A stretch of DNA of 64,000 nucleotides from Barnesiella sp. An22 (GTDB lineage Bacteria; Bacteroidota; Bacteroidia; Bacteroidales; Barnesiellaceae). A program made the translations under genes and the position numbers. Shown piece by piece: positions 26,202 to 35,142 of this stretch (position 1 is the stretch's first letter; every line of letters starts with the position of its first letter). The notes below the pieces were generated by a model. It did no database searches. It worked only from the letters and a program-made list of their open reading frames with translations, and was not told the DNA's origin. The stretch covers positions 496,001 to 560,000 of the forward strand of contig NZ_NFJR01000001.1 in the NCBI RefSeq assembly GCF_002159975.1, in the 5' to 3' direction.

Positions 26202-27221
26202 TCACGGCAAACGTCGGATTACCTTACCCGACGAGGTCTCGGCAAAAGCGGGCAGATAGACCACCCGGCGCGGCATCTCGTACCGGTCGACCGCCTCGCG
26301 GATACGGGCCAGCAAGGCGGCTTCGTCGGCAGGCGACAACGGGTCGCCCTCGATGGCCAGGGCCACGCACTGCCCCCACTTCTCGTCGGGAGCGGCGGCT
26401 ATGAAGAAGCGGCGGGTCAAGAGCCCGGCTATCTTCTGCTCGACCCGCTCGGGAAATATCTTTACCCCCCCGCTGTTAATCACATGGTCGTAACGACCTG
26501 TCCAGCGGAAGGTGCGCTCATCGACAAGCTCCACCACATCGTTGGTCACAAACTGCTTGTGTGTAAAATGGGGAGTATGGATAACCAGGCAGTCGCGGGA
26601 ATCGACCGCAAAGGTGATGCTACCCAAAGCCCGGTAGAGCATGGTGGCATCGCCAATGCGACGCAGGGCCACGTGCGACACCGTTTCGGTCATGCCATAG
26701 GTGGCGTAAGCCCGAACCGGCAACCGGGTCAACCGGGCTTCGCATTCTGGCGACAGAGGTGCTCCGCCGATAATCAAGGCTCCTACCCGAGCCAGGCGGG
26801 CACGCTGGGCATCGTCACTTAACGACTCAACCACCTGCGCCGGAACCATCGCCGCAAAGTCGACCGGCTCGTCGACCGTCGCCAAGGGTCGGCTCGACGG
26901 CGGTACCACCAGCAGGTCGGCCCCCGAGAGCAGGGTGCGCACAATCATCATCTTCCCGGCAATGTAGTCGGGCGAGAGACAAAGCAGCATGGTCGTGTCC
27001 GCGGTGATGCCGAAGAAGTCGACCGTCAGCCGGGCCGACTCCTCCATATCCCGTTTCGAGAGCTTCAGCGGTTTGGGGGCTCCCGTCGAGCCCGAGGTGT
27101 GGCCCCACACGAAATCGGCCGGCGAAAACCATTCGTCAAGAAAGTCGGCCACCTGCGGGGTGGCTGCGGCCAGCACCTCGTCGCGGGTGCGGCACAGGCG
27201 ATGATTGAGGGTTATCTCCAT
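26202..27221 (-). CDS. menE: MenE, o-succinylbenzoate-CoA ligase
   Basis: 339 residues from ATG 27221 (MEITLNHR); a start at 27242 would extend the overlap with menC from 10 to 31 bases. Adenylate-forming enzyme that activates o-succinylbenzoate for ring closure in menaquinone synthesis. The AMP-binding P-loop TSGSTGAPKP is at about residue 48, followed by the YGMTETVSH segment, the GRYDHVINSGGVKIFPE hinge and a short C-terminal lid ending with SGKVIRRL, which contains the catalytic lysine. It is shorter than the 450-500 residues of many MenE proteins because the N-terminal region is reduced, as is common in Bacteroidales. Last gene of the men cluster. Confidence 0.88.
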   Translation of the reverse strand: MEITLNHRLCRTRDEVLAAATPQVADFLDEWFSPADFVWGHTSGSTGAPKPLKLSKRDMEESARLTVDFFGITADTTMLLCLSPDYIAGKMMIVRTLLSGADLLVVPPSSRPLATVDEPVDFAAMVPAQVVESLSDDAQRARLARVGALIIGGAPLSPECEARLTRLPVRAYATYGMTETVSHVALRRIGDATMLYRALGSITFAVDSRDCLVIHTPHFTHKQFVTNDVVELVDERTFRWTGRYDHVINSGGVKIFPERVEQKIAGLLTRRFFIAAAPDEKWGQCVALAIEGDPLSPADEAALLARIREAVDRYEMPRRVVYLPAFAETSSGKVIRRLP

Positions 27222-28261
27222 GACAGTTCCGAAAAATTCCACCCCCCGGCCGGGTTGTATCGCAACACCTCGCCCACCTGCTCGAGCGGCGAGGGTATAT
27301 TATTGGTATAGAGGGCACCGGTACCCAGCCCCTGCGGCATATTCACAGGCAGGGTAGCCGTAAACTGAGCGATGGCATTCAGCCCCACGTTCGACTCCAG
27401 AGCCGAGGTAATCCACCACCCGATACCCCGGGCCCGGGCGGCATCGATCCACTCTTGCGTACCCGAGAAGCCGCCGATAAGCGAGGGCTTCAGCACCACA
27501 TACTGCGGTGCTATGGCTTCCAGCAAGTCGACCTTTGCGGCCACACCGCTCACCCCGATGAGCTCCTCGTCGAGGGCCACCGGCAGAGGCGAGGCTTCGC
27601 ACAGACGGGCCATCGCCTCCCACTGTCCGGCCCGTATGGGCTGCTCGATGGAGTGCAGGTCGTAGTCCGAGAGACGTTTCAGGCACTCCAGCGCCCGGTC
27701 GGGAGCAAAGGCTCCGTTGGCATCGACCCGCAACTCGATGGTGTCGCGGCCGTATCGGCTACGGATAAAGGCGAGCAGGTCGCACTCGTCGTCGAAGTCG
27801 ATGGCGCCGATTTTCAGTTTGATGCACGAGAAGCCCGCCGCCAGCTTCTCCTCGATGCGGGCCGCCATGGTACGCTTGTCGCCCATCCATATCAGCCCGT
27901 TGATGGTGATGCCTCTCCCACCCGTCACGAAGTCGGAGGGGTATACGACCCGCCGGCCGCCGTTCTGCCAGTCGAGCAGAGCAGTCTCCACCCCGAACCG
28001 TATCGAGCTCCAGGCCGAGAGGTCGAGGCTTTCGTAGCGGTCAATCTCGCGGCACACCTGCTGCAACACGCTCTCGTATTCGGGGCGGTCGTCGACACCG
28101 AGCCCCCGGAAGAGGGCACACTCGCCCAACCCGTAGCGGTCGGGGGCGGCATCGTCCCACACCTTCACGAAGTAGGTCTCCTTCTCGGTGAGGATGCCAC
28201 GCGAGGTTCCGCTCGGCACCTTGAAATGGAGCGTATACGGGGTATAAGTGGCCTTCAGCAT
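27212..28261 (-). CDS. menC: MenC, o-succinylbenzoate synthase
   Basis: 349 residues from ATG 28261. Enolase-superfamily enzyme dehydrating SHCHC to o-succinylbenzoate. The catalytic lysine of the KxK motif lies in FSCIKLKIGAID; metal-binding acidic residues follow in LRVDANGAF, SIEQPI and ALDEELIG; the second lysine is in YVVLKPSLIGGFSG. Its start abuts the menB stop and its end overlaps menE by 10 bases, consistent with coupled translation in one operon. The family also contains N-acylamino acid racemases, but the men context decides the role. Confidence 0.93.
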   Translation of the reverse strand: MLKATYTPYTLHFKVPSGTSRGILTEKETYFVKVWDDAAPDRYGLGECALFRGLGVDDRPEYESVLQQVCREIDRYESLDLSAWSSIRFGVETALLDWQNGGRRVVYPSDFVTGGRGITINGLIWMGDKRTMAARIEEKLAAGFSCIKLKIGAIDFDDECDLLAFIRSRYGRDTIELRVDANGAFAPDRALECLKRLSDYDLHSIEQPIRAGQWEAMARLCEASPLPVALDEELIGVSGVAAKVDLLEAIAPQYVVLKPSLIGGFSGTQEWIDAARARGIGWWITSALESNVGLNAIAQFTATLPVNMPQGLGTGALYTNNIPSPLEQVGEVLRYNPAGGWNFSELSWR

Positions 28262-28262
28262 C

Positions 28263-29087
28263 TTATCCGGGGAATTTGGGGAACTTCTGGAAATCGGGGT
28301 CACGCTTCTCGAGGAAAGCATTCTTGCCCTCCTGTGCCTCCTCCATCAGGTAGTAGAGCAGCGTAGCGTCGCCGGCAAACTCCATGAGACCGCGCTGGCC
28401 GTCAAGTTCGGCATTCAGGGCCCGCTTGATCATGCGGATGGCCATGGGACTGCGTTTCAAAATGGTCTGGCACCACTCGACGGTCTCCTCCTCGAGCCGG
28501 TCGAAAGGCACCACCTTGTTCACCAGCCCCATCGCCTCGGCCTCTTGGGCCGTATACTGGCGACAGAGGAACCAGATTTCGCGCGCCTTCTTCTGCCCCA
28601 CGATGCGGGCCAGATAGGAGGAGCCGAAGCCGCCGTCGAAGCTGCCCACCTTGGGACCCGTCTGCCCGAAACGGGCATTCTCCGAAGCAATCGTCAGGTC
28701 ACACACCACATGCAGCACATGGCCACCGCCGATGGCGTAGCCGTTGACCATGGCGATAACCGGCTTGGGTATGGAGCGAATGGCCTTGTGCAGGTCGAGC
28801 ACGTTGAGGCGGGGTACACCGTTCTGGTCGATATAGCCGCCGATGCCCTTCACCTTCTGGTCGCCACCCGAGCAGAAGGCTTTGTCGCCGGCTCCGGTGA
28901 GCACCACCACGCCGATGTCGGGACGCTCGCGGCAGATGGCCATGGCGTCGAGCATCTCGTTATTGGTCTGGGGGCGGAACGCGTTGTAGACCTGCGGGCG
29001 GTTAATCGTTATCTTGGCGATACCGTCGTAGTAATCGAAGAGTATGTCCTCATACTCCTTAATGGGTTTCCAGTCAAACTTTTTCAT
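28263..29087 (-). CDS. menB: MenB, 1,4-dihydroxy-2-naphthoyl-CoA synthase
   Basis: 274 residues, crotonase superfamily. It closes the second ring of the naphthoquinone nucleus from o-succinylbenzoyl-CoA. Diagnostic segments: [16 protein letters not shown] near the N-terminus, the oxyanion-hole [15 protein letters not shown], the [20 protein letters not shown] helix, and the C-terminal [15 protein letters not shown]. It sits between menD and menC; the enzyme that makes the substrate CoA ester is menE at the end of the cluster. Confidence 0.95.
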   Translation of the reverse strand: MKKFDWKPIKEYEDILFDYYDGIAKITINRPQVYNAFRPQTNNEMLDAMAICRERPDIGVVVLTGAGDKAFCSGGDQKVKGIGGYIDQNGVPRLNVLDLHKAIRSIPKPVIAMVNGYAIGGGHVLHVVCDLTIASENARFGQTGPKVGSFDGGFGSSYLARIVGQKKAREIWFLCRQYTAQEAEAMGLVNKVVPFDRLEEETVEWCQTILKRSPMAIRMIKRALNAELDGQRGLMEFAGDATLLYYLMEEAQEGKNAFLEKRDPDFQKFPKFPG

Positions 29088-29120
29088 ATCGTGTCGTTTT
29101 TAAGATTCTGAATTTCAACA

Positions 29121-30806
29121 TTACTGCCGGGCCCGGCGGAAGTATCCCCGTAACACCTCGGCATTGTAGAGGTGGGGCGTGTGCACCGCCAAAATGGCCG
29201 GTCGCTCGCTCTCGGCAAAGAAGCGGGGCAATACCTCGGCAGCCGATGCCTCGCTGTCGATTTCGAAGTAGCGCAGCCCGAAGAGGTCGGCATACTTCTC
29301 GACGGGAATATCGCGGTGCACCTCGAAGTAGCGCTCCAGCTCGGGCAACCCGGCCGTAGGCTTGATGAAGCGGAAGATGCCGCCCCCGCCGTTGCACATG
29401 ACAATCACCTTGAACCGGGGCGAGAGATAGGCCGACGAGAGGCCGTTGGCATCGTACGAAAAGCTCATGTCGCCGGTAATGAAGAGCGTGGTCGCATCGC
29501 CCACACACGAGGCGCCGGCCGCCGTCGAGGTAGAACCGTCGATACCGCACACCCCGCGGTTGCAGTCGCTCCGGCTCACCTGCGGAGTATTGAAGAGCTG
29601 GGCATAGCGCACCGTGGTGCCGTTGGAGAGTTGCAGGGCGGTGCCGGCCGGGATAACCGGCAGAATCAGCGAGAAGGCCTTGAGGTCGCACCAACCGATG
29701 CGGGCTATATAGTCGTCGTGCAGGCGGGTAGCCAGCTGCTCCTTGTCGTGCCACAGGGCGGCATAGGAGCTCTCGACGGGGGCTACCCGACGGGCCAAAG
29801 CCTCGAGCAGACGGGCCGGCGAGGCGTCGATGTGGCGGGTGAGCGCCTGCATGGTGTCGACCACGCGGTCGCCCTGCGAGATGCGCCAGTGGGCCTGCGG
29901 TTTATGCTGCCGCAGGAAGGCCTTGATCATGCGCGACACCAGCGAACCGCCCAGGGTGATGAGCAGGTCGGGGGCATAGTCGGGCCACTCGCTCTTGTCG
30001 ATAACCGAATAGACCCGGTCGATGGTAGAGATGAACCGCTCGCCCTGCACATTGGCGATGGACTCGGTAAGCACCACCACCTGCGGCAACTCGGCCAGTC
30101 GGGCCAGAGCCCGGCCCAACGCCTCGTCGGGCTGCATGAAGGCGGCCACGACAAGCACCTTGCGGGCCGACATGAACTCGCGGCTCAGGAGCGCGAGTGA
30201 CTCTTCGTCGGGCAGACTTGCCGGAGCCATCCGCATAACCACCCGCTCGGGACGCGGCGCGACCTCGGTCTCGCCGGTGAGCGGCTCGGTAATGGAGAGG
30301 TTGATATGCACCGGACCCTTCTCTCCCGAGAGGGCCGTGAGCAGGGCATCGTTCACACTGCGGTTGAAATACCAGCCGTCGGTCGGCAGGGTCCACTCGG
30401 CCCGCAGGTCGTACGACCGTTTCACAAAAGGAGCCAAAGCCCCGTATTGACGCAGGGTCTGCCCGTCGTCCTGGTCGATCCACTCGATGGGCCGGTCGCC
30501 CGAAATGACCACGAGCGGGATGTGCTGGTAGTAGGCCTCGGCCACGGCCGGAGCGTAGTTGAGCAGAGCCGTTCCCGAGGTACACACCAGGGCCACCGGC
30601 TCGCCGCTGCGCTGCGACATGCCCAGAGCCATGAAGGCGGCGGTACGTTCGTCGACCACCACATACGACTCGATAGCCTCGCACCGCGAGAATGCCATCA
30701 ATACAGGCGCATTTCTCGACCCGGGCGAGAGAACCGCCCGTTTCACACCCTGCTTTACCAAAATCTCGACGAGGGCATTACACCCCTGTTTGTCTGTTGT
30801 CTTCAT
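29121..30806 (-). CDS. menD: MenD, SEPHCHC synthase
   Basis: 561 residues. Thiamine diphosphate enzyme adding a succinyl semialdehyde unit from 2-oxoglutarate to isochorismate. The N-terminal GVKRAVLSPGSRNAPVLMA and CTSGTALLNYAPAVAEAYY segments are typical, and the C-terminal ThDP-binding GDMSFSYDANGL...VMCNGGGGIFRFI region matches. The gap to menF upstream is 15 bases and to menB downstream 33 bases, so the set behaves as one operon. The MenH step is not encoded here; it may be spontaneous, or a separate hydrolase may be elsewhere. Confidence 0.95.
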   Translation of the reverse strand: MKTTDKQGCNALVEILVKQGVKRAVLSPGSRNAPVLMAFSRCEAIESYVVVDERTAAFMALGMSQRSGEPVALVCTSGTALLNYAPAVAEAYYQHIPLVVISGDRPIEWIDQDDGQTLRQYGALAPFVKRSYDLRAEWTLPTDGWYFNRSVNDALLTALSGEKGPVHINLSITEPLTGETEVAPRPERVVMRMAPASLPDEESLALLSREFMSARKVLVVAAFMQPDEALGRALARLAELPQVVVLTESIANVQGERFISTIDRVYSVIDKSEWPDYAPDLLITLGGSLVSRMIKAFLRQHKPQAHWRISQGDRVVDTMQALTRHIDASPARLLEALARRVAPVESSYAALWHDKEQLATRLHDDYIARIGWCDLKAFSLILPVIPAGTALQLSNGTTVRYAQLFNTPQVSRSDCNRGVCGIDGSTSTAAGASCVGDATTLFITGDMSFSYDANGLSSAYLSPRFKVIVMCNGGGGIFRFIKPTAGLPELERYFEVHRDIPVEKYADLFGLRYFEIDSEASAAEVLPRFFAESERPAILAVHTPHLYNAEVLRGYFRRARQ

Positions 30807-30821
30807 ACGTTTCTTGTTTGA

Positions 30822-31922
30822 TTAACCGTTTATGACCGAGAGCAGCGTCTGCGCTTTGGCCTCGGTCTCGCACCATTCGCTGGCGGGCTGCGACTGGGCC
30901 GTCAGGCCGCCACCGACATACAATCTCACATACCCATCGTCCACCTCCATGCAGCGCAGATTGACAAACAGGCGCATCCCGTCTGCCTGCACCGGGCCCA
31001 GATAGCCGCCATAGTAGCGACGCCGGTGTGGTTCCACGCGATCAATCCAAACTTTCGCAGCCTCTTTGGGATACCCCCCGACGGCTGGTGTCGGGTGCAA
31101 AGCACCTAAAATATCGTTCAGCTGGCTATCGGTCAAACGACCTTCGACCGTAACCGGCGTACACAAATGTTCGACCTGGGCCGCCACCTTGGTAAAACGG
31201 GCCCCCACCACCGGGTCGAGGCCACAACGCTCGAGAGCAGCCACAATCGTATCGGCCACAATCTGCTGCTCCTCCTGCTCCTTCGTGCCCCACTCGCCCG
31301 GAGTCCCGGCCTTGCGGGTCCCGGCCAATGCCATGGTCGACAGCCTACGGACGTCGTAGTCGAGCAGCGTTTCGGGGGTGGCTCCTATCCAACGCCCCCG
31401 GCCGGGCAGATGTACCCAACTGACAAAGGCGGCCGGATATTTCGCGGCCAACCGCAGGAAAAGTTCGACATCGGAGAGCATCGGCCGCCGCAACGTCACG
31501 GTGCGCGAAAGCACCGCTTTCCGCAACTCGCCGCGGCGCATGGCCCCGATGAGGGTAAGGGCCTGCTGCTCATAGGCCGGGTAATCGCAATCGGTCACCG
31601 GCATGGGCCCCTCGTCGGCTCTAACAGAAGAGTCGGCACAACGGTTCAACGCCTCCAGGTCGATAGCCTCGGCCCGCACGGGTTTTACCGGGAAAAAGAG
31701 TGAAGGGAATGCCCCGCTGTCGAAAGGGGCAAAGAGAAACCCCTCCCGCCCCTCGCCGGGGAGGGTACAACCCGCCAAGGTCTCCAGCTCATGGGCCGGA
31801 CAGGCGCCCCAATAAAAGGCACTGTCGCCCGGCAACCTGAAGGCATAGGCGGGGAAACGGCTCTCGAGACTCCGCTCGAAAGCCTGCCTGAGACAAGATA
31901 TGGCTGTCGTATTCTCACCCAT
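30822..31922 (-). CDS. menF: MenF, isochorismate synthase
   Basis: 366 residues, a short member of the chorismate-utilising family. It isomerises chorismate to isochorismate, the entry step of menaquinone synthesis. The C-terminal catalytic domain is evident: RKAVLSRTVTLRR, WIGATPETLL, TMALAGTRKAG, the LHPTPAVGGYPKEAA active-site segment and YYGGYLGPVQADGMRLFVNLRCMEV. The N-terminal domain is reduced compared with enterobacterial MenF/EntC. Competes with the DAHP synthase/chorismate mutase product at 8797-9861 for chorismate. It starts 12 bases after the end of rimO. Confidence 0.93.
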   Translation of the reverse strand: MGENTTAISCLRQAFERSLESRFPAYAFRLPGDSAFYWGACPAHELETLAGCTLPGEGREGFLFAPFDSGAFPSLFFPVKPVRAEAIDLEALNRCADSSVRADEGPMPVTDCDYPAYEQQALTLIGAMRRGELRKAVLSRTVTLRRPMLSDVELFLRLAAKYPAAFVSWVHLPGRGRWIGATPETLLDYDVRRLSTMALAGTRKAGTPGEWGTKEQEEQQIVADTIVAALERCGLDPVVGARFTKVAAQVEHLCTPVTVEGRLTDSQLNDILGALHPTPAVGGYPKEAAKVWIDRVEPHRRRYYGGYLGPVQADGMRLFVNLRCMEVDDGYVRLYVGGGLTAQSQPASEWCETEAKAQTLLSVING

Positions 31923-31934
31923 GGCACGCGACGA

Positions 31935-33245
31935 TTATCGATCCGACGGCAGTGGCTCGGCCATGAGTTCATAGGGCATGGCATCGACAATCTTCACGCG
32001 ACAAAATTCGCCGACGGGCAAAGTGCGGGTTTTGGCAATGAGCACCTCGGGGTCTACCTCGGGCGAGTCGTATTCGGTACGCCCCACGTAGTAGTCTTCC
32101 TCCTCGCGGTCGACCATCACCTCAAGCTCCTGCCCCACCTTCGAGCGGTTGCTCTCGAGGGCAATCTCCTCTTGCAGAGCCATCAGCTCGTCGAGTCGGG
32201 CCTGCTTCACCTCCTCGGGAATCGAGTCGGGGAAGTGTTTGGCGGCATAGGTGCCCTCCTCCTCGGAGTAGGCAAAGGCCCCCATGCGCTCGAAACGGGC
32301 ATCGCGCACAAACTGCTTCAGCTCCTCGAAATCCTCGTCGGTCTCGCCGGGATAGCCCACCATGAGGGTGGTGCGTATATGGATACCGGGCACCTCGGCC
32401 CGTATGCGTTTCAACAAATCGTAGGTCTCCTGCTTGGTCACGTGGCGGCGCATATCGGTGAGGATGTGGTCGCTGATGTGCTGCAAGGCGATGTCGAGGT
32501 AGTTGCACACGTTGGCATGGCGACGCATCACCGGCAGGATGTCGTAGGGGAATTGCGAGGGATAGGCGTAGTGCAGGCGTATCCACTTCACACCCGGAAT
32601 CTGAGCCATGCGGTCGATGAGCTCGGCCAACTTCTGCTCGCCATAGAGGTCGAGCCCGTAGGACGAGAGGTCCTGTGCAATAATCTGGAACTCCTTCACG
32701 CCGCGGGCTACCAGCGAGCGCACCTCGTCGAGCAGCTCGTCCATGGGATACGAGACGAAGCGCCCCGTGATGAGCGGTATCGCGCAGTAGGAACAGAAGC
32801 GGTTGCACCCCTCGGCAATCTTCACATAGGCATAGTGCGGGGGTGTGGTAAGGATGCGTCCGAAATCCTTATCATCGTCGTCGTTGCGGGCCCCCAGGTC
32901 GGTAAGCAGATTACCCCAGTCGAACTTCCCGTAGAACTTGTCTACCTCGGGAATCTCGGTCTCGAGCTCCTCGCGATAGCGTTGCGAGAGGCAACCCATC
33001 ACGTAGAGGTGGCGTATCTTGCGGGCCTTCTTGGCCTCGACCATCTGCAGAATCATCTCGATAGACTCTTCCTTGGCGTCACCGATAAACCCGCAGGTAT
33101 TGACGACCACATACTCGCTCGAAACCTTCTCGGGGTCGTGACGCACTTTGTAACCGGCTTCGGAGAAACGATGCAACAGCCGTTCCGAATCGACCAGATT
33201 CTTGGAACAGCCCAACGTAATAATATCGACGCTATTCTTTATCAT
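31935..33245 (-). CDS. rimO: RimO, ribosomal protein S12 methylthiotransferase
   Basis: 436 residues. Radical SAM enzyme that adds a methylthio group to an Asp of ribosomal protein S12. The N-terminal UPF0004 domain carries Cys13, Cys51 and Cys85 for the auxiliary cluster; the radical SAM cluster is Cys147-x3-Cys151-x2-Cys154 in EGCNRFCSYC; a TRAM domain closes the protein. MTTase relatives such as MiaB differ in N-terminal motifs; the GCSKNLVDSE start is RimO-like. A strong terminator ends 14 bases before its start codon. rimO is followed closely by menF, so it may head the menaquinone transcript. Confidence 0.94.
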   Translation of the reverse strand: MIKNSVDIITLGCSKNLVDSERLLHRFSEAGYKVRHDPEKVSSEYVVVNTCGFIGDAKEESIEMILQMVEAKKARKIRHLYVMGCLSQRYREELETEIPEVDKFYGKFDWGNLLTDLGARNDDDDKDFGRILTTPPHYAYVKIAEGCNRFCSYCAIPLITGRFVSYPMDELLDEVRSLVARGVKEFQIIAQDLSSYGLDLYGEQKLAELIDRMAQIPGVKWIRLHYAYPSQFPYDILPVMRRHANVCNYLDIALQHISDHILTDMRRHVTKQETYDLLKRIRAEVPGIHIRTTLMVGYPGETDEDFEELKQFVRDARFERMGAFAYSEEEGTYAAKHFPDSIPEEVKQARLDELMALQEEIALESNRSKVGQELEVMVDREEEDYYVGRTEYDSPEVDPEVLIAKTRTLPVGEFCRVKIVDAMPYELMAEPLPSDR

Positions 33246-33259
33246 CTTGACACTACATG

Positions 33260-33304
33260 AAAAAAAAGACGGCTACGAGAGTCGGCACCCGACTCCCCAG
33301 CCGT
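33260..33304 (-). terminator. Terminator of ftsY, directly ahead of rimO
   Basis: On the minus strand ACGGCT (33304-33299) pairs with AGCCGT (33274-33269) and the inner GAGTCGG with CCGACTC, followed by eight T residues (complement of 33260-33267). The T-run ends only 14 bases before the rimO ATG. Confidence 0.88.
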
Positions 33305-33322
33305 AAATACATTCCTGAAAAA

Positions 33323-34276
33323 TCAATCGCCAAACAGAGAGTCGACAAACTCTTTGCGGCGGAATACCTGCAAGTCTTCCATACCCTCGCCCAGACCGAT
33401 GTACTTGACGGGGATTTTGAAGTGGTCGGAGATACCGATGACCACGCCGCCCTTGGCCGTACCGTCGAGTTTGGTAATGGCCAGCTCGTTCACCTCGGTA
33501 GCCGCCGTAAACTGCTTGGCCTGCTCAAAGGCATTCTGTCCCGTAGAACCGTCGAGCACCAGCAGCACCTCGTGCGGAGCCCCGGGCACGATCTTCTCCA
33601 TCACCTTCTTGATTTTGGTGAGCTCGTTCATCAGATTCAGCTTGTTGTGCAGACGGCCGGCGGTGTCGATTATCACCACGTCGGCGTTGTTGGCCTTGGC
33701 CGAGCTGAGGGTATCGAAAGCCACCGATGCCGGGTCGGCCCCCATCTTCTGCTTCACGACAGGCACACCTACCCGCTCGCCCCAAATCATCAGCTGCTCT
33801 ACGGCAGCGGCCCGGAAGGTATCGGCGGCACCCAGATAGACACTGTTGCCGCGCTTCTTGTACTGGTAGGCCAGTTTCCCGATGGTGGTCGTCTTGCCCA
33901 CACCGTTCACGCCTACGACCATAATCACATAGGGTTTCTTGTCGGCCGGCACGGTAAACTCGCCCGACTCTTCCACGCTGTTTTCGGTCAGCAGGGCCGT
34001 GATCTCTTCGCGAAGAATACGGTTCAACTCGTTGGTATTGATATATTTGTCGCGAGCCACCCGCTTCTCTATCCGCTCGATGATACGCAGCGTAGTCTCT
34101 ACGCCCACGTCCGAGGTAATGAGCACCTCTTCCAAGTCGTCCAGAATGGCATCGTCGACCTGAGACTTGCCGGCAACGATACGGGCCAATTTGGAGAATA
34201 CGCCCTCTTTGGTTTTGGAGAGACCTTTGTCGAGCGTCTCTTTTTTCTCTCTCGAAAAGAAATCAAAAAATCCCAT
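33323..34276 (-). CDS. ftsY: FtsY, signal recognition particle receptor
   Basis: 317 residues from ATG 34276 (MGFFDFFSREKK); the open frame upstream to 34366 is not conserved in character. FtsY docks ribosome-SRP complexes at the inner membrane. The NG domain is complete: helical N domain (about residues 10-100), G1 GVNGVGKTTTIGKLA (122-136), the DTFRAAA insertion-box region, G3 DTAGRLHNK, G4 TKLDGTAKGG. The acidic A domain of enterobacterial FtsY is missing, as in most Bacteroidota. A -7 element (complement of 34322-34329) precedes it; a terminator separates it from the ribosomal protein genes. Confidence 0.96.
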   Translation of the reverse strand: MGFFDFFSREKKETLDKGLSKTKEGVFSKLARIVAGKSQVDDAILDDLEEVLITSDVGVETTLRIIERIEKRVARDKYINTNELNRILREEITALLTENSVEESGEFTVPADKKPYVIMVVGVNGVGKTTTIGKLAYQYKKRGNSVYLGAADTFRAAAVEQLMIWGERVGVPVVKQKMGADPASVAFDTLSSAKANNADVVIIDTAGRLHNKLNLMNELTKIKKVMEKIVPGAPHEVLLVLDGSTGQNAFEQAKQFTAATEVNELAITKLDGTAKGGVVIGISDHFKIPVKYIGLGEGMEDLQVFRRKEFVDSLFGD

Positions 34277-34321
34277 ATGTGAATATTTAATGTATCCGTG
34301 CGGGTCCCGCCGCACGTTATG

Positions 34322-34329
34322 CAAAGCTA
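34322..34329 (-). promoter_or_regulatory. Putative ftsY promoter -7 element (TAGCTTTG)
   Basis: Minus-strand TAGCTTTG matches TAnnTTTG 46 bases before the ftsY start and directly follows the upstream terminator, so ftsY likely has its own start. Confidence 0.45.
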
Positions 34330-34344
34330 TAAAATTATCATGGT

Positions 34345-34382
34345 AAAAAAAAACTTCCTTACACATTTTGTATAAGAAAGTT
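34345..34382 (-). terminator. Terminator after rpmB-rpmG-DUF4295
   Basis: On the minus strand AACTTTCTTATAC (34382-34370) pairs with GTGTAAGGAAGTT (34364-34352), 13 pairs including two G-U, followed by a T-run. It starts 26 bases after the DUF4295 stop. Confidence 0.85.
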
Positions 34383-34407
34383 TTCTTTATATTGCGCTAA
34401 TTATGAC

Positions 34408-34560
34408 TTACTTACTCAGTACGTCCTTCACCGAGTCGTTGGGAACCATTTCCTCTTGGAAAGTGTAAGCTCCCGTCTTCGGCGATTTCACCATTTTAAT
34501 CACTTTCGAATAAGTACGGCCTTCGCCTTTTTGCAACGATGCAACTGTTTTCTTTGCCAT
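34408..34560 (-). CDS. DUF4295 family protein, 50 residues
   Basis: ATG 34560 to TAA 34410-34408. The product begins MAKKTVASLQKGEGRTYSKV and ends VPNDSVKDVLSK; it is short and basic. This family is, to my knowledge, restricted to Bacteroidota and is found next to rpmG and rpmB, as here (14 bases after rpmG). The conserved position and the basic composition suggest a ribosome-associated role, but no function is established that I know of. Easily missed because of its size. Confidence 0.9.
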   Translation of the reverse strand: MAKKTVASLQKGEGRTYSKVIKMVKSPKTGAYTFQEEMVPNDSVKDVLSK

Positions 34561-34574
34561 GGTTCAATCCTTCC

Positions 34575-34763
34575 TTATTTTATTTCTTTGTGTACAGTAA
34601 CTCTCTTCAGGATGGGGTTGTATTTTTTCAACTCCAAACGCTCTGTGGTATTTTTTCTGTTTTTGGTGGTAATATAACGCGATGTTCCAGGCATACCACT
34701 AGCCTTGTGCTCCGTGCACTCAAGGATTACTTGAACGCGATTACCTTTTGCTTTCTTTGCCAT
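34575..34763 (-). CDS. rpmG: Ribosomal protein bL33
   Basis: 62 residues, [20 protein letters not shown] at the start and [14 protein letters not shown] at the end, a clear bL33. It has a single cysteine (ECTEHK), so it is the zinc-free form, and would not be part of a zinc-responsive paralogue pair. Four bases separate it from rpmB. Small ribosomal operon rpmB-rpmG-DUF4295. Confidence 0.97.
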   Translation of the reverse strand: MAKKAKGNRVQVILECTEHKASGMPGTSRYITTKNRKNTTERLELKKYNPILKRVTVHKEIK

Positions 34764-34766
34764 ATC

Positions 34767-35021
34767 TTAATACAACATTTTTACTTCAGTTAAATACCCA
34801 TTTCCGGCAGCTTGTTTGAGAGCTGCGTCTAATCCCATTTTATTGATTGTACGAAGACCGGCAGCCGACAGTGTAAGCGTAATCCAGCAATCCTGTTCTA
34901 CCCAATAAAATTTCTTCGTAAAGAGGTTGACACTGAATCTTCTTTTCGTTCTTCTTTTCGAGTGCGAAACGTTGTTGCCAACCATTGCTTTTTTCCCTGT
35001 AATTTGACAAATCTTTGACAT
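34767..35021 (-). CDS. rpmB: Ribosomal protein bL28
   Basis: 84 residues, starting [21 protein letters not shown] and carrying the [14 protein letters not shown] and [13 protein letters not shown] segments of bL28. First gene of rpmB-rpmG-DUF4295. The 121-base gap to cinA upstream is AT-rich, with an imperfect promoter-like TTACTTTG on the minus strand near 35076-35083. Confidence 0.97.
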   Translation of the reverse strand: MSKICQITGKKAMVGNNVSHSKRRTKRRFSVNLFTKKFYWVEQDCWITLTLSAAGLRTINKMGLDAALKQAAGNGYLTEVKMLY

Positions 35022-35142
35022 CGCTATCTATAATTTTATTTGTTTTTTCTTACTGCTTTCGCAAACAGAGTGCAAAGTAAAGCATTTTAAGAATAGCTTC
35101 CAAATTTTTAGCCGATTAAAATGGAAACTTTTTCTCTCCGAC

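Noticed and set aside
34575-35021. Zinc-starvation paralogues of L33/L28
   Set aside because: bL33 here lacks the paired cysteines, but there is no second copy or Zur-type site in view, and the cysteine-poor form is common in Bacteroidota.
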